Positions 62,101 through 64,000 of a stretch of 64,000 nucleotides of DNA are shown piece after piece; positions within the stretch are counted from its first letter, which is position 1, and every line of letters starts with the position of its first letter. Below the pieces are notes generated by a model that saw nothing but the letters and a program-made list of their open reading frames with translations, was not told the origin of the DNA and ran no database searches. The stretch spans positions 124,001-188,000 of the forward strand of contig CALYMY010000045.1 of the NCBI GenBank assembly GCA_944548615.1, given 5' to 3'. Source of the DNA: Micropterix aruncella (lineage: Eukaryota; Arthropoda; Insecta; Lepidoptera; Micropterigidae). Made by a program: the position numbers and the translations under genes.

Positions 62101-62158
62101 AAACTTTCATTTTGAACATAGAAATTGTTATGAAAAAATCACATTTTTCGAAATAAAT
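59127..62158. repeat. 166-bp satellite array B14, 18 monomers + 45 bp
   Basis: 3032 bp (18 x 166 + 45 minus one base). It is one monomer shorter than the partner at 25882 and shares the AAACGCATTACGG change in its first monomer and the AGGGTTCGGCG deletion. Confidence 0.95.
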
Positions 62159-62407
62159 TGGCTTCCGACGCTTGAGGGCTATTGCGCTAAAAGGCATCAA
62201 TAGTCCTCCCTGTTTATTATTATCTAATAGAGTTTTGCTTTGCGCATCTAACGCTTCTTTTAATTTTCAAATCTGAGTAATATTAACGGAATTATAGACG
62301 ATTTAATATCTGTATAGGTATATTGATTTATCGATTTAACGGTTTTGTTTCCATAGTAACGAGCTCAGGCGGTGGCCCGACTCGCAATAGAATATTTATC
62401 GATTTAA
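62159..62407 (+). promoter_or_regulatory. Unique linker U15, left part, interrupted by transposon copy 2
   Basis: Same sequence and same break point as the linker at 29080, including the GACGCTTGAGGG form shared only by these two. It ends at TTAA 62404-62407. Confidence 0.6.
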
Positions 62408-62928
62408 GAGTCCCTATCAATTTCGCCGCACGCTTAGTTTAGGTATTTTCAGAGCAGCGCAGGTGTCGCCGTTCGAACTATCGTAGTCAAATGAAGAGAT
62501 ACGGGCGCAGCGGCAACAAACAATCTTGATCCGCGACCGATTATCAGCACTCAAGTGGTATGTAAAATTAGTAAAAAATATGTTGTATAACATCTCAACG
62601 TTATTATATGTGACTCGATAAATTGTTACCTACTAAAAAAATATATTTGTCATTAAAAGTTTGAATATTTTTTGTTTGGACATACATAATAATAACAGAA
62701 AATAAAAATTTCGTCACATATTATGGTTATCATTTCTTGTTTATACTCTTTATTGTGAAAATATGGGCGGGTTTATTGTCATATGACAATCTTTTACAAC
62801 CAACCCTACTATGACGTGTTATATGTATGTGTGCGTGTAACATGTCTGTAAGTGTGTGTCTTGTTATTGTATTCCATCGACAGAATCGAAAATGCAATTC
62901 CGTTAATTAGATCCTAACGGAAAATAGT

Positions 62929-62959
62929 GACCCAGTCGGGAATCGAACCCGGGACCTTA
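62929..62959 (-). other. tRNA-like fragment with B box in transposon copy 2
   Basis: Same as the fragment at 29850; B box GGTTCGATTCC on the minus strand. It was duplicated with the transposon. Confidence 0.5.
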
Positions 62960-63079
62960 CAATGTAATATCAGAAATATAAAATACCGCCATTAATCTGT
63001 TATATTTTTTTATGACCTAGCGAATAGTGAGGTTGGCATTTACAAAGTATGTATATAGTATTATAAGTTATTGTTGCAA

Positions 63080-63886
63080 CTATAAAACAAAATATAATAC
63101 AACCAGAATATATGTTGAATGAAAACAAGCACGCTTCTTTACGAGAGGCGCTGAACTAATATTTTCACGTCGTTTGCAAGTGTTGGAGAAATTTGATGCT
63201 GTTAAAAGACACCTTCTTAGTTCCAGCCATAAAGCGCTTTCTGCTTGTAATATCGTATCTCTTTCAATTTCGTGACGGTCCTTTATTTGTTGTTTCATAT
63301 TTTCCAAAAACAGCTCCTTGGCTATTTCATACTCATCCGATGACATGTCTGGCTTTTGACATGCTTCCCCGTAGTCACTACTATCGGCGTTGAATAAAAG
63401 ACGTATTTTTGCTTTGTTGTCTTCGTCCTAGTATTCTGCATAAGTTTCTGCTGTTCAATTTTTTTCGCATTAGTAGATGGGCTTTTATCGAAAATTGTTT
63501 TATGTAGTTTATATATCAATGTTCCCGTATTATACACCACTACTACCACGTAACACTTTAGTTTGTAGGAATCTTTCAAAGCAAAATTAATGCGTTTTAC
63601 TCCAATAAATTTTGCGACGATAGCATTGAATTGTCCAGCTCTGTTGATGTTTAAATTGTATAGGAGACTTCGAGCATGATATTCGAAGTTGGAGGTATTT
63701 GAATTTAATTTCCGCAGTAAAGTGTTTACTGTGGGGACACTGCTTGTATCTAGTTTTTTTCAGCTGTGCAGAAATAGTTTTCAAAATTTGTGTGTTCTCA
63801 AATATATGCTTCGGACTGTTTAAAATGTCGTTTTGTAGATTATTTATCTGTCTACCAAGGGAAGATTTTGCGCTTTCCTGTATCAA
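63080..63886 (-). pseudogene. YqaJ-type nuclease pseudogene in transposon copy 2
   Basis: Carries the same frameshifts and the same truncation after LVKK as the relic at 30001-30807, so the gene was already dead when the 33-kb segment was duplicated. Confidence 0.65.
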
Positions 63887-64000
63887 ACTGCCGATTTAAC
63901 GGATATCCGTAGACGTTTGAGTCGATCACTATTGAGCGGTCTTCGTTCACCAATTGGCATCGATGTATCTTTCGTCAAATTCAAGTTCTTTTCATTATAG

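Larger units (their letters stand above)
45808..64000. repeat. Higher-order repeat, copy 2 (runs off window)
   Basis: Collinear with 15168-30921, with one extra 2605-bp unit (two tandem short units at 52117 and 54722 where copy 1 has one) and one 166-bp monomer fewer in the array at 59127. It ends inside the second transposon copy. Confidence 0.9.
62408..64000. mobile_element. Second copy of the TTAA-flanked transposon, truncated by window end
   Basis: Begins with the same 19-bp inverted repeat at the same linker position and matches 29329-30921 at an offset of 33,079 bp. I noticed a single difference, TATGACGTGTT against TATGACATGTT (62815 against 29736). It arose by segmental duplication and not by a second insertion, because the whole flanking unit is shared. 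Confidence 0.92.

Noticed and set aside
1..64000. Ribosomal DNA intergenic spacer (promoter-bearing unit with subrepeats)
   Set aside because: No rRNA sequence was recognised in any unit, and units follow each other directly.

Overview
The window is non-coding-looking, AT-rich eukaryotic repeat DNA, most likely from an insect. No bacterial-style gene organisation is present. Splice-like signals (polypyrimidine tract plus CAG, GAG/GTACGT), two satellite families and a decayed DNA transposon carrying YqaJ-nuclease and hAT relics all point to an arthropod. The transposon relics resemble those common in hemipterans such as aphids, but that placement is inference from protein flavour only.

About 57 kb is one macrosatellite. 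Its unit has a fixed order: a 716-bp unique segment (about 584 bp of linker, then a short ATG exon and its splice donor), an array of 119-bp monomers (7, 12, 15, 16 or 17 full copies, always ending in the same 15-bp partial), and an array of 166-bp monomers (n x 166 + 45 bp, n = 6, 8, 11, 12, 18 or 19), then the next unique segment. I count 15 arrays of each satellite, 174 full 119-bp monomers (about 21 kb) and about 26 kb of 166-bp satellite. Unit periods are 2605, 2937, 3676, 3889, 4029, 4552 and 5177 bp, differing only by whole monomers and a few small indels.

The exon copies start at 4757, 7362, 11251, 14188, 16793, 21345, 23950, 34551, 39728, 43757, 47433, 51985, 54590 and 57195, with a partial copy at 1-136. 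Each has an in-frame stop upstream of the ATG, a strong acceptor 27 nt before it and a good donor after codon 40; unspliced, it reads 16 codons into the satellite and stops. Twelve complete copies are open. Only the copies at 34551 and 39728 are frameshifted, and these are the only two exons in the window whose upstream linkers are damaged (a 4.9-kb transposon insertion and a 16-bp deletion at the same place).

The transposon (29329-34211) is flanked by TTAA on both sides and has 19-bp terminal inverted repeats. It contains a minus-strand YqaJ-type nuclease pseudogene, a tRNA-like (SINE-type) fragment, a plus-strand hAT transposase pseudogene and a hAT-like right end. A second copy starts at 62408 in the same linker position, exactly 33,079 bp later, and runs off the window. 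The insertion therefore became part of a higher-order repeat of about 33 kb: 15168-30921 matches 45808-64000, with one extra 2605-bp unit and one fewer 166-bp monomer in the second copy.

I see no complete conventional gene, rRNA, CRISPR array or intact transposase. The main interest is the exon-bearing macrosatellite: either a dead amplified gene head or an array of repeated promoter/first-exon modules with satellites inside the intron.
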